Shown here: piece after piece, positions 44,622-53,523 of the stretch
Layout: each line of letters starts with the position of its first letter
How positions within the stretch are numbered: position 1 is the stretch's first letter
DNA from: G963665215 sp963665215
GTDB lineage: Bacteria > Chloroflexota > Dehalococcoidia > Lucifugimonadales > CAUZJF01
Length of the DNA stretch: 64,000 nucleotides
Assembly: GCA_963665215.2 (NCBI GenBank)
Contig: CAXXWW010000008.1
Coordinates: forward strand, 882,108 to 946,107
Reading direction: 5' to 3'
Position numbers and translations under genes: made by a program
The notes under the pieces: generated by a model
The model's input: only the letters and a program-made list of their open reading frames with translations
The model's database searches: none
Told to the model about the DNA's origin: nothing

Positions 44622-45332
44622 TCATGCTGCCAGCGACAGGACGATGAGGTTCTGGGCCGCGTGGGCTGTGAACGGCGGCCAAATTGACCGTGTCTTGAGG
44701 TAGAGCCACGACAACAGCAGGCCGCTCACAAATACGGGCACCATGACGGACGGGCTACCGTGAGATGCCGCGAATATAGCCGAGCCGAGTACTGCGGCCC
44801 TCGACGCCCCCAGCGGTTGTACCAGCGCCGCCAGCAAGAATCCCCTGAAAAACACCTCCTCGGCCAGCGGTCCCACCAGGCCGATAATCACTATGTTCAG
44901 GGTCAGGTGGAAGCCTTCCCCTAGGACACCATGCGGGAGGGCTGGTGGAAGAAGAGAATCGATATGTGCGGCCGTCACGATGGCGACGTAGAGGCCGCCG
45001 AACGCCAGGCTTGCCAGCAGGGCCAGCCAGGGGAGCAGCAGGCTCAGGCGTGTCCTGGAGCGGACAAATCCGAGTGTCCGCCAGGATGAGCGATACTTCC
45101 TGATTCCTAACAGCCAGACCGGCAGTACCATGACACCCGACAGTACCGCAAAGGCCAGTGTGGCCACAAGCGGGTTTCCCTCTGATTCTCTACCGCCCTG
45201 GGCCCAGACTATTAGCGCGATGGTGAGCAGGGTAGCAGCCGCCACAATTGCCACGCCTGCCAGCGCGTCCTTCACAGTCCAGGGCACCCTGATCTGGCTG
45301 GGCGTGGTGTGCTTTTCTGCCTGTGCCCGCAT
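44622..45332 (-). CDS. CPBP family intramembrane (CAAX-like) protease
   Basis: About 236 aa from ATG 45332; a GTG at 45344 is close by. Six or more membrane helices. Motif 1 is EEVFFRGFLLA (paired Glu and Arg), motif 2 a His in IFAASHGSP, and the last motif FTAHAAQN. These are the catalytic residues of CPBP/Rce1-type glutamate proteases. Role unknown; family members process bacteriocins or signalling proteins. It is divergently placed to a small plus-strand gene. Confidence 0.85.
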   Translation of the reverse strand: MRAQAEKHTTPSQIRVPWTVKDALAGVAIVAAATLLTIALIVWAQGGRESEGNPLVATLAFAVLSGVMVLPVWLLGIRKYRSSWRTLGFVRSRTRLSLLLPWLALLASLAFGGLYVAIVTAAHIDSLLPPALPHGVLGEGFHLTLNIVIIGLVGPLAEEVFFRGFLLAALVQPLGASRAAVLGSAIFAASHGSPSVMVPVFVSGLLLSWLYLKTRSIWPPFTAHAAQNLIVLSLAA

Positions 45333-45443
45333 GTTCTCTATCACGTGAGGCCTATCAAAAAGTCTACCACCGGGGATTCGGGTAGGCAATTTCTCGACCC
45401 ATCCATGTCAAGCGCGTCCCGCGCTGAGGTGAGCCCGTTCCGC

Positions 45444-45471
45444 TTCCATCCACCTTCCCCGCTGTTATAAT
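45444..45471 (+). promoter_or_regulatory. possible promoter for the 45550 gene
   Basis: A perfect TATAAT at 45466-45471 with a weak TTCCAT at 45444-45449, 16 bases apart, in the divergent region 45333-45549. Confidence 0.4.
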
Positions 45472-45549
45472 GGCGGGAGGCGTTCGGGTTGAATTTCAAG
45501 TTGACGAAATACCGGGTCAATGAGGGGCAAAGGGCCTGAGGTCTACTAG

Positions 45550-45804
45550 ATGGGCACCTATGGACTATCGGTGAAGGGTGAATCGGGAAGCAAGAGGGTT
45601 GAGCTGCAGTGTGAGCACCACAACGGGCTCCTGTACGTTGTGCCCAGCGAGGCAAGCTGGGTCTGCTCCGATGAGTTGCTGCACGTTCACGCCCTCGCGG
45701 GCTTTCTCAAGCAGCTAGTGCAACTGGATGACCCGCAAGTGAACGAAGCCATGCACCGCTGGGGGCTTTACTTCCGTGAGCGACCGTTGTCAACCCGCGA
45801 CTGA
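45550..45804 (+). CDS. small hypothetical protein
   Basis: 84 aa from ATG 45550 with TGAGG upstream. ELQCEHHNGLLYVVPSEASW suggests a short beta-rich domain, then CSDELLHVHALAGFLKQLVQ, an amphipathic helix. No family recognised. It is the only plus-strand gene between 37 and 51 kb, and it has a plausible -10 element 80 bases upstream. Confidence 0.5.
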   Translation: MGTYGLSVKGESGSKRVELQCEHHNGLLYVVPSEASWVCSDELLHVHALAGFLKQLVQLDDPQVNEAMHRWGLYFRERPLSTRD

Positions 45805-45823
45805 GTTCCGGCCCACCCAGGCT

Positions 45824-46648
45824 CTACTCATCGCTCGGGTTAATTATGCGGTGGACCACCGGCTTGAAGGCGTCGTCGTCTCCCGGCTCGGTATCGTCGT
45901 CTGACCAGTCCTTGACGTGAATGGGAGCTACCTCCTCGGTCTCCCCTTCCGCCAGGTCGTATCCCAATACGGTGCCGGGCAAATAGACTCGATAGTCGCC
46001 GCCTTTTGACGGGAAGGAAACGATCCCGGACTGAGACGGTTCTTGATAGACCTCCCGAATGATGACAGTCAGCTCCTCCGCCCCCACGCTGGTGACCGTG
46101 GCTCCGTAGCGGTTCCCACCCTTCATGAGGCGCGTCAGTCTCGAGGCCAGCTTGGGCTCTACCTGGCCCACGTATGCGCCGTCGGCGTCCGCCACCTTTA
46201 GCCCGCCCCCGTCCATCAGCAACTGGACAGGGTGCCCGGGCGCCATTTGGAGGAGCGTCTTGTTTGGGGCCAAGTTTATTAGAGAGGTTACACCAGTTTT
46301 CCCACTCTCTTCTATGAAGGCGTCAGGGGTCGTGCCACTCTTTAAGTTGCCGCGAGGCGCCTCATCACCAAGCTGCAGTAGGCGGCCCAGGTTCTTCCGG
46401 GCGATAGCGTTGTAGGGTGATATTTCAATCGCCCGCTGGAAGGCCGCCTTGGCCTCCCGAACGCGTCCCAGCTCGGTAAGTGCCTTTCCAAGACGGTTGT
46501 AGGCTTCCAGGTCGTCGGGGAAATCGATGAGCATCGACTCGTTTGCGACGGCCGCGTCCATCCAGCGGCTCCGCATTGCCAGTGCGACAGCCTTCTTCGC
46601 CCGTTCTCTTCGCAGCTTTTGTCTGTCAGCAGTCCGAGGAGCCGTCAT
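45824..46648 (-). CDS. TPR-repeat protein with HIRAN-like C-terminal domain
   Basis: 274 aa. N-terminal helices with one clear TPR pair (LEAYNRLGKALTELGRVREA and KAAFQRAIEISPYNAIARKN) are followed from about residue 125 by a beta-rich region (GHPVQLLMDGGGLKVADADG, AYVGQVEPKLASRL) reminiscent of a HIRAN-like domain, and an acidic C-terminus (DDDTEPGDDDAF). Probably a cytoplasmic scaffold or nucleic-acid-associated protein; function unknown. Neighbours are glycosyltransferases upstream. Confidence 0.65.
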   Translation of the reverse strand: MTAPRTADRQKLRRERAKKAVALAMRSRWMDAAVANESMLIDFPDDLEAYNRLGKALTELGRVREAKAAFQRAIEISPYNAIARKNLGRLLQLGDEAPRGNLKSGTTPDAFIEESGKTGVTSLINLAPNKTLLQMAPGHPVQLLMDGGGLKVADADGAYVGQVEPKLASRLTRLMKGGNRYGATVTSVGAEELTVIIREVYQEPSQSGIVSFPSKGGDYRVYLPGTVLGYDLAEGETEEVAPIHVKDWSDDDTEPGDDDAFKPVVHRIINPSDE

Positions 46649-46730
46649 GTGTCCACTCCATCAAAGCGCGAAGATTTTAACCCATCGATTAAGCGGGCGC
46701 AAGCATTTTCAGGTAGTTCGCGAGCGCAAT

Positions 46731-47546
46731 CTATATGTTTCGCTTCCAACGCAGGCTCGGTAGCCGCCACATCGCCTCGATAATTATCGACATCGACATC
46801 TTGGACCGCCCTTTTGCCCGTGTGGAGTACATGATTGGGTGCTCCACTATGTTAAAACCCATACGCTGACACGCGCTGGCCAGTTCTGCCTGGAACGCGA
46901 ACCCCTTGCTTCGGAGCTGTGTCAGGTAGAGAGAGCTGAGGACGCCGGCATGAAACGCCTTGAAACCGGAGGTCGCGTCCCTGACTTTTAGCCCGGTAAT
47001 GGCACGTATTCCAAAATTTCCGGCATAGCTCAAGAATCGCCGGGGAACGCCCCAGGCTTCGTCCACTCCGCCACCTGGCACGTAGCGGGAGCCGACCACC
47101 ACGTCCGCTTCGCCCAGCCGGCGCAGGAAGTCCGGGACGTACTCAGGCGGGTGAGACAAATCGGCGTCCATCTGGAGCACGAAGGCCGCCCCTTCTGCGA
47201 GGGCATGCGAGAATCCCTCCACATAGGCCGTGCCCAGCCCCAGCTTCCTTCCACGCTGAATAAGCTCCAGTCTCCCTCCAAGCTGGCGGGCCAGCTCGCT
47301 GGCAACATCGCCTGTCCCATCAGGTGATCCATCGTCCACCACGATCAGCCTGGTATTGGGTATATTCAACGCAAAGATGCGTCTTGCAAGCACCGGCAGG
47401 TTCTCGGCCTCGTTGTACGTTGGCACTACCAGGGCTACCAACGGTCCGGACTCCGCTGTGCCGCCGCCTTCGTGGCCTGGTGCCGCCTCGGCATCTGACT
47501 CCACTGGCACTCGGTCAGGACTTGTCACGGTTCTGTACCGCGGCAT
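46731..47546 (-). CDS. GT2 glycosyltransferase, dolichol-phosphate mannose synthase-like
   Basis: 271 aa. GT-A domain features: ALVVPTYNEAENLPVL, LIVVDDGSPDGTGDVA (first Asp pair), LQMDADLSHPPEYVP (DxD-type metal site), GSRYVPGGGVDEAWG and KVRDATSGFKAFH. This is the DPM1 pattern: transfer of mannose or another hexose from a sugar nucleotide to polyprenyl phosphate. No C-terminal membrane helices. Its start overlaps the end of the second GT2 gene by 32 bases, so the two are coupled. Confidence 0.9.
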   Translation of the reverse strand: MPRYRTVTSPDRVPVESDAEAAPGHEGGGTAESGPLVALVVPTYNEAENLPVLARRIFALNIPNTRLIVVDDGSPDGTGDVASELARQLGGRLELIQRGRKLGLGTAYVEGFSHALAEGAAFVLQMDADLSHPPEYVPDFLRRLGEADVVVGSRYVPGGGVDEAWGVPRRFLSYAGNFGIRAITGLKVRDATSGFKAFHAGVLSSLYLTQLRSKGFAFQAELASACQRMGFNIVEHPIMYSTRAKGRSKMSMSIIIEAMWRLPSLRWKRNI

Positions 47547-48270
47547 CTGGCTCGTGCCCCTCCCTCCGGGTCCGCAGTTTCAGCAGCACGGTATCGCGCA
47601 ACATGAGAAACGAGTCCCTGTATGGCCTTACCTTGCTGGCGCTGTGATAGTACCAGTATACGGGCATTTCCAGGACCCGGAACCCCCTGGAAACCGCCAT
47701 ATATAGGATTTCTACGTCAAATCCGAATCCTTTGGTTCTCTGCAACCGGAACAGCTCCTCTGCCGCCTCCCCGCGGAAACACTTGAACCCGCACTGGGTG
47801 TCGTCGAAGCCGCCCACGGCCAGCAGGCGCACCGACCAGTTGAAGACCCTGCCCATCACGTGGCGCATTAAAGGCTCGCCGAATCGCCTCGCCCCCGCTT
47901 TTTGGCGCGACCCGATGACGATGTCATAGCCCTCGGACATCCGATCGAGAAAAGAGCCAAGCTGCTCGATGGGCATCGCCAGGTCGGCGTCGCACATGAA
48001 TCGGTACTCCCCAGTGGCCGCCAGCATCCCGTGCTGGACGGCCCATCCCTTCCCACCGTGTGGGACCATCTCAACTCGTACCCGTTCTTCTCCCTCGGCC
48101 CTTTGGGCCGCCAGCGCCGCCGTCCCATCGGAGCTGCCGTCGTCCACCACCAGCACCTCCCACGAGTAGGACTGCCCGCTGAGGTAGCGCACCACCCGAT
48201 CCAATGTGGAGGCGATGCGCTGCTCCTCGTTAAAGGCGGGGATGACTAACGACAAGAACGGCGTCGGCAA
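47515..48270 (-). CDS. GT2 glycosyltransferase, dolichyl-phosphate glucosyltransferase-like
   Basis: 251 aa. SLVIPAFNEEQRIASTLDRV, VLVVDDGSSDGT, FMCDADLAMPIEQL (metal site), IVIGSRQKAGARRFGEP and GFDDTQCGFKCFRG fit the ALG5-like group that loads glucose or a related sugar onto a polyprenyl phosphate carrier. With the overlapping DPM1-like gene it suggests a lipid-linked sugar pathway for surface glycans or glycoproteins. The acceptor-side transferase is not present here. Confidence 0.9.
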   Translation of the reverse strand: MPTPFLSLVIPAFNEEQRIASTLDRVVRYLSGQSYSWEVLVVDDGSSDGTAALAAQRAEGEERVRVEMVPHGGKGWAVQHGMLAATGEYRFMCDADLAMPIEQLGSFLDRMSEGYDIVIGSRQKAGARRFGEPLMRHVMGRVFNWSVRLLAVGGFDDTQCGFKCFRGEAAEELFRLQRTKGFGFDVEILYMAVSRGFRVLEMPVYWYYHSASKVRPYRDSFLMLRDTVLLKLRTRREGHEPDAAVQNRDKS

Positions 48271-48489
48271 TAGGCTCTCCGACCGCTCAACTGGACCTAG
48301 GTCCGCGCGCCACTTCTCCAGACGTGATCTTGCGAGAGCACTGTTGCCCCCTGTAGATCATAAATAGCATGGTTGCTGGACCGCCGGAGTCGGTGGCAGC
48401 CACGACAACAGGGGTGAATTTCACGTGGTCCTTGTGACCGGATCACCAATTGTCAGTGTGGCCTGCGCTGTGGGCGGGCTGAAGTCCAA

Positions 48490-49722
48490 CTAGACCGGCT
48501 GCTCAAGTTGGAACGCTGCGTGGACGGCGCGCGCGGCCTCGCTCACACTTGCCTCGTCCACTAGGCAAGTGATACGTATCTCCGAGGTGGTTATCATCTC
48601 GATGTTGATGCCCGCATCGGCGAGGGCGCGGAACATCTTGCTGGCGTAACCGGGCGCGTCGAGCATTCCCGTTCCCACGATGCTGATCTTGGCCAGGTTG
48701 TCAGCGCTGAGCATGCCGCTGCCCCCAAGTTCCTTCGCCACCGGATTCACGACCTCCAGCGCCCTGACAAGGTCGGTGCGCTTCACGGTGAAGGTGAGGT
48801 CCGTCGCCCCATCCACACTGGCATTTTGAACTATCACGTCGACGCTTATGTCTGACTCGGTCAGGGGCTCGAAGACGCTGGCTGCGATGCCCGGGCGGTC
48901 CACGAGGCCCCGCATCGTGATCTTGGCCACGTTGGTGTCGGTGGCGACACCCCGAACCCTGTTTCGGATCTCTCCGACTTTCGCAATCATCTCAGCTCCT
49001 CGGTGTATCAGCGTGCCCGTCCGGTCTGTAAAGGTGGAGGCTACGAGAATGGGTACATTGTAGGCCATCCCCAGCTCGATCGATCTCGGATTCATCTTTG
49101 CGCCGTGGCTCGCCAGTTCCAGCATCTCCTCGAATCCGATCTCATCCAGCTTTCGCGCATCCGGGACCAGCTTGGGATCCGCGGTATATATGCCCTCAAC
49201 ATCGGTGTAGACCTCGCACCGGTCTGCGTCCAGCTCTGCCGCGATTGCCACCGCTGAGAGGTCTGACGCCCCGCGGCCCAGCGTCGTAACGTCCATGTCG
49301 TCGGTGATCCCCTGGAAGCCGGCGACTATGACTATCCGACCCTCGGCCAGCTCATCCATGATGCGCTGGGGCTCCAAAAACGCTATCCTGGCCTTGCCGT
49401 GGCTCGTGTCGGTGCGAATGCCGGCTTGAGCGCCGCTAAGGCTTATTGCGTTCCTTCCAAGTGACCGAAGCGCCATCGCTAGCAACGCACAGCTCACCAG
49501 CTCCCCGGTGGAGAGGAGCATGTCCATCTCCCTCGGATCGGGACTCTCTGAGACCTGGCGGGCCATCGAGAACAGGTCGTCGGTCGTGTCGCCCATTGCG
49601 GAGACTACCGCAACGATCTGGTTGTCAGCGTCCTGTGCCTGGGCGATTCGACTCGCCACGTTTCGAATCGCATGGGCGTCGGCCAACGAGCTGCCACCGA
49701 ATTTTTGGACTACCAGGGCCAA
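48490..49722 (-). CDS. lysC: aspartate kinase
   Basis: 410 aa monofunctional aspartokinase. LVVQKFGGSSLADAHAIR, VVSAMGDTTDDL, GFQGITDDMDVTTLGRGASD and two C-terminal ACT domains (KITMRGLVDRPGIAASVFEP; ISIVGTGMLDAPGYASKMF) that bind Lys or Thr for feedback inhibition. The start is TTG 49722. It lies 90 bases downstream of thrB on the same strand with a hairpin between. It begins the pathway that leads to lysA and thrB products. Confidence 0.96.
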   Translation of the reverse strand: MALVVQKFGGSSLADAHAIRNVASRIAQAQDADNQIVAVVSAMGDTTDDLFSMARQVSESPDPREMDMLLSTGELVSCALLAMALRSLGRNAISLSGAQAGIRTDTSHGKARIAFLEPQRIMDELAEGRIVIVAGFQGITDDMDVTTLGRGASDLSAVAIAAELDADRCEVYTDVEGIYTADPKLVPDARKLDEIGFEEMLELASHGAKMNPRSIELGMAYNVPILVASTFTDRTGTLIHRGAEMIAKVGEIRNRVRGVATDTNVAKITMRGLVDRPGIAASVFEPLTESDISVDVIVQNASVDGATDLTFTVKRTDLVRALEVVNPVAKELGGSGMLSADNLAKISIVGTGMLDAPGYASKMFRALADAGINIEMITTSEIRITCLVDEASVSEAARAVHAAFQLEQPV

Positions 49723-49757
49723 CTGTGAGTTCGCTCCGTACTTTTCCCCCTAACAGG

Positions 49758-49789
49758 CCTGGGCGAGGCCTCTACCGTGCTCGCCCAGG
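49758..49789 (-). other. hairpin between thrB and lysC
   Basis: CCTGGGCGAG at 49758-49767 pairs perfectly with CTCGCCCAGG at 49780-49789 around a 12-base loop. On the transcribed minus strand no T-run follows, so it may modulate or stabilise rather than end the transcript before lysC. Confidence 0.55.
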
Positions 49790-49811
49790 GGATGAGGGTG
49801 ATTCGCCGCCC

Positions 49812-50717
49812 CTACGCCTTCACAACCACATGCGCACCCTCTCCTGTGGGCTCTGTGATTTTGACCGCTCCGCCTACCCCCGACTTTGCCGCAGCATCTG
49901 CCATCTCGTACCCAATCGTCACCTCCCTGCCCCGGGTCAGCGCCAGCACGCTGGAGCCTGACCCCGAGAGGAAAACGCCCATCGCACCAGCGCCACGGGC
50001 GGCATCAAAGATGTTTTCCATTGCGGGGAAAATGGCCTGCCGGGCCGGTTGATGGAGCCGGTCCTCGGTGGCGACCGACAGGTGGGCCAAGTCACCCGTG
50101 GCGAACGCCCTGACCAGCAGCGCCACCCGCCCTATATTATACACCGCGTCCTGACGGGTGACCTTTGCGGGCAACAACGATCGGGCCTGTCTGGTCGGCA
50201 TCGGCACCTCTGGAACAAACACCACCACTCGCAGGTCCGCGGGTAACGGCACCGCCGCCGTTACCAGGCGAGGGCCGTCTCGAACAACGATCTGGCATCC
50301 ACCCAGCAACGCGGCGGTGACATTGTCTGGATGGCCCTCGGCACTGGTTGCAAGCTCCAGAAGGTCCGTCAGTCCCAGGGGCCGTCCGCAGAGCTCATTC
50401 CCCGCCACGAGGCCCGCAACGACCGCGGCGGAGCTGCTGCCCAGCCCCCTCCCCAGCGGGATATCGTTCTCACAGGTTATCTTCACACCGGGTACCTGGC
50501 GCCCCGACTCCCGGAAGGGCAATCGAAAACACTTGTACACTAGGTTAGAACGCCCCCGGCGAAGCTCATTCTCACCCTCACCACGGATGAGGAACCCCGA
50601 GGGTCCCTCCGCCACGTGGACGGTGTTCCAAATGTCGAGCGCCATACCCAAGCAGTCAAACCCTGGGCCCATGTTGGCGGTTGTGGCCGGCACCTGAACG
50701 GAGAAGATTCCAGTCAT
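49812..50717 (-). CDS. thrB: homoserine kinase
   Basis: 301 aa GHMP-family kinase that phosphorylates homoserine for threonine synthesis. VQVPATTANMGPGFDCLGMA at the N-terminus and the ATP loop PLGRGLGSSSAAVVAGL are diagnostic; VFLSGSGSSVLAL is the third GHMP motif. ATG 50717. Divergent from mutS2 and upstream of lysC in the same direction. Confidence 0.95.
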   Translation of the reverse strand: MTGIFSVQVPATTANMGPGFDCLGMALDIWNTVHVAEGPSGFLIRGEGENELRRGRSNLVYKCFRLPFRESGRQVPGVKITCENDIPLGRGLGSSSAAVVAGLVAGNELCGRPLGLTDLLELATSAEGHPDNVTAALLGGCQIVVRDGPRLVTAAVPLPADLRVVVFVPEVPMPTRQARSLLPAKVTRQDAVYNIGRVALLVRAFATGDLAHLSVATEDRLHQPARQAIFPAMENIFDAARGAGAMGVFLSGSGSSVLALTRGREVTIGYEMADAAAKSGVGGAVKITEPTGEGAHVVVKA

Positions 50718-51074
50718 GATATCGATCTAACGGTGATTGTTGACGCCGCGTTGCGACAAAGGTCGCGGACTCCAAGCGGGGGATGTTGACGGGCCGCGAG
50801 AGAAATTCGGAACGAGTCGGCGAATACCGGACTCTATGATATCACGAGGGCAGTGCACAAGACCTCCAGAGGTTGCCCGCCGTTGATGGTGGGCCATCGC
50901 CGCCTCCAACCGCACTTGGGAAAACCCTCCGATGCATACACCGCGGCGCCCCACCATGTCAGGCTGGACCAGCGCGGCATCGTCGGGCGAGGTGGTCCCT
51001 CTGCAACCACAACTCCGCCTTTCCTGCTAGAATTCTTCCCAAGGACCGTTTGAGGGGAGCACCTGGCAAGTAGA
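50718..51074. other. divergent promoter region of thrB and mutS2
   Basis: About 360 bases. TAGAAT at 51028-51033 could be a -10 for mutS2 but lacks a clear -35 partner. TATCAT-like sequence near 50835-50845 on the minus strand might serve thrB. No gene is supported here. Confidence 0.35.
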
Positions 51075-53513
51075 ATGGAGCCGACAAAGGATACATCGCT
51101 CCCGCGCCAATCGGGTGCGGGTGACCTGCACGCCAAAGCACTGGAGCTACTGGATTTCCCGGCGATTCGGGAAGAGGTGGCTGACCGTACCTCCTTCCCT
51201 CCGGCACGAGAATTTGCCCGCCGGTTGACCCCCTCGTCTGACAGCCAGGAGGTCGAGGAGCTCCAGAGGGAGACGGCCCAGGGAATTGTCTTCCTCGAGG
51301 CGGCTGGCGACATCAGCTTGCACACCTCAGAGGATGCTTCGCCTGCCGTCGAACGCGCCGCTTTGGAGGGGACCCTTACGGGCCTTGAGTTGCTGGCGGT
51401 GGCCGATTCTCTGGACGTACAGCGGCGGGCCCGGTCCGCGGTCCTCAGGCTCGGCGATACCGTACCCCTTCTCACGGGCATCGCCGAGGGCATACCAGAT
51501 CTCCAGTCGGTCCAGCGACGCGTTAGGGAGTGCATCGGCGGTCGGGGAGAGGTCTTGGATGGCGCGACACCAATCCTTGGTGACCTGCGCCGGCAGGCCA
51601 GGGAAGCCTACGAGCGTGTCACCGAGGCCTTGGACCGCATCATACACTCGGCCCTCGGTCGGGAAGTCCTCCAGGACCAGGTCATATCCATACGGGGCGA
51701 ACGGCTGGTGGTACAGGTCAAGACGGAGCTGCGCCAGAGGGTCCCGGGCATAGTGCTGGACGCCTCGAACACAGGTGCCACGTTGTTCATAGAGCCCTTT
51801 GCCACCGTTGATCTGTGTAATGCCTGGAGAGAGCTGGTGCTGGAGGAGCAGCGAGAGACGGCGTTGGTGCTGCGAGATCTGTCCGCGCAGGTGGGGGCGG
51901 CGGCGCCTGACATCGAGCGTGGCGTCCACTTGACGGCGCGCCTGGACTTCATCCTTGCCAGGGCCCGCTACAGTGCGACGCTGAGAGGAGTGGCTGCAGA
52001 AGCGCTCCCCGGCTCCCCCCAGGGCCCGCCCAACGGCGGACATGCAGTCGTTCGCCTGATACGGGCGAGGCACCCACTACTAGGGAGAGACGCCATCCCC
52101 ACAACCATCCACATCGGCCCCGGATGGTCGGTCCTTGTCATTACAGGACCTAACACGGGAGGCAAGACGGTGGCCATGAAAACCCTGGGGCTGCTCGCTC
52201 TCATGCACCAGTCGGGCCTCCAGATACCGGCCGACGAGGGCAGCTCTCTCCCAGTATTCGATGGCATATACGCCGACGTCGGCGACCAGCAGAGCATTCA
52301 GCAGTCCGTTTCGACCTTTGGCTCACACATGCGCAACGTAGTTGACATCCTGGCTCGTGCCACCCCTGCGTCCCTGGTGCTGTTGGACGAGCTTGGCACC
52401 AGCACCGACCCTGAGGAGGGATCGGCACTTGCCAAGGCCATACTTGGTCACCTCGCCGCCCGGGGGGTTGCAACGGTTGCAACCACCCATCACAGGTCTG
52501 TGGCAGCCCATGCCGAGACGATGTCCGGGATGATGAACGCCAGCGTAGACCTCGACCCGTCCACATTGACGCCGACTTACCACCTGACACTTGGGGTTCC
52601 CGGCAGGAGCTACGCGATGTCCGTGGCTGAGCAATTGGGACTGCCCGACGCCATTCTGGAAGGGGCCCGCTCCCTGCTGGAGCCCCAACATCTGCGGTTT
52701 GAAGACTGGCTCAACGAGCTTCAGGGTGACCGCCAGCAACTGAAGGCGCGGCTCCAAGAGGCAGACGAGGCCCAGGCGCGTGCTGAGGCCGCCCGACGGG
52801 AGCTAGATGCCCAGTTGGAGGAGCTGGCGCTGCGTCGTGAGGAGATGCTGCAGGACATGCGCCAGGAGTTGGCGGGACAGTTTGATGAGGTTAGGAGAAA
52901 GCTGCGTCGTGCCGAAGCGTCACTCTCTTGGCGCGTGTCCGCCAGCGAAGCCGTGGCCACCGGGGATTTACAGAAGGCCAGGCTTGAGATGAGCGAGGCG
53001 AGGACCGAAGTTGAGGCGCTGGAGCGGAGTATTCCCAGGGGCCCGTCCGCGCAGGAACGACCACCTCTCGCAGTCGGTGACGCGGTGGATGTTCGAGGCC
53101 TCAACGTGCGGGGCACCGTAGTGTCGATCATGAGGCAGGATAATGAGGCCGAGGTGGCCGTGGGTGACGTACGTTTTCGCCTGGAGATGGGTCGCCTGTC
53201 GCCGGCGCGGGAGCTAGATGAGGATGAGCCTGTCCCCACCGAAGTCCGATACGAGGTGCGGCCTGGGTCTCCAGCCGCGGAGTTGGACCTGCGTGGTTCC
53301 CGGGTGGAGGACGCCCTGATAAAGGTGGACCAGTTCCTGGACACGGCGCTGAGAGACGGTCTCAACTCGATACGCATAATACATGGCAAGGGTACTGGCG
53401 CGCTGCGACAGGCCGTCAGGGAGTTGCTTGCACACCATCCGCTGGCGAAGTCGTTCGCTGCCGAGACTCCTCAGCGAGGCGGTGACGGCGCGACAGTCGT
53501 AGAGCTGACGTGA
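51075..53513 (+). CDS. mutS2: MutS2 family ATPase/endonuclease
   Basis: 812 aa. Central MutS ATPase: Walker A GPNTGGKT at 358-365, STFGSHMRNVVDIL, LVLLDELGTSTDPEEGSALA (Walker B) and ATTHHRSVAAHAE. A long coiled coil (about residues 540-640) and a C-terminal Smr nuclease domain with ELDLRGSRVEDAL and IIHGKGTGALRQ. No mismatch-recognition domain, as expected for MutS2, which acts on recombination intermediates or stalled ribosomes. ATG 51075 with a weak upstream site. Confidence 0.96.
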   Translation: MEPTKDTSLPRQSGAGDLHAKALELLDFPAIREEVADRTSFPPAREFARRLTPSSDSQEVEELQRETAQGIVFLEAAGDISLHTSEDASPAVERAALEGTLTGLELLAVADSLDVQRRARSAVLRLGDTVPLLTGIAEGIPDLQSVQRRVRECIGGRGEVLDGATPILGDLRRQAREAYERVTEALDRIIHSALGREVLQDQVISIRGERLVVQVKTELRQRVPGIVLDASNTGATLFIEPFATVDLCNAWRELVLEEQRETALVLRDLSAQVGAAAPDIERGVHLTARLDFILARARYSATLRGVAAEALPGSPQGPPNGGHAVVRLIRARHPLLGRDAIPTTIHIGPGWSVLVITGPNTGGKTVAMKTLGLLALMHQSGLQIPADEGSSLPVFDGIYADVGDQQSIQQSVSTFGSHMRNVVDILARATPASLVLLDELGTSTDPEEGSALAKAILGHLAARGVATVATTHHRSVAAHAETMSGMMNASVDLDPSTLTPTYHLTLGVPGRSYAMSVAEQLGLPDAILEGARSLLEPQHLRFEDWLNELQGDRQQLKARLQEADEAQARAEAARRELDAQLEELALRREEMLQDMRQELAGQFDEVRRKLRRAEASLSWRVSASEAVATGDLQKARLEMSEARTEVEALERSIPRGPSAQERPPLAVGDAVDVRGLNVRGTVVSIMRQDNEAEVAVGDVRFRLEMGRLSPARELDEDEPVPTEVRYEVRPGSPAAELDLRGSRVEDALIKVDQFLDTALRDGLNSIRIIHGKGTGALRQAVRELLAHHPLAKSFAAETPQRGGDGATVVELT

Positions 53514-53523
53514 GGGAAATCCT

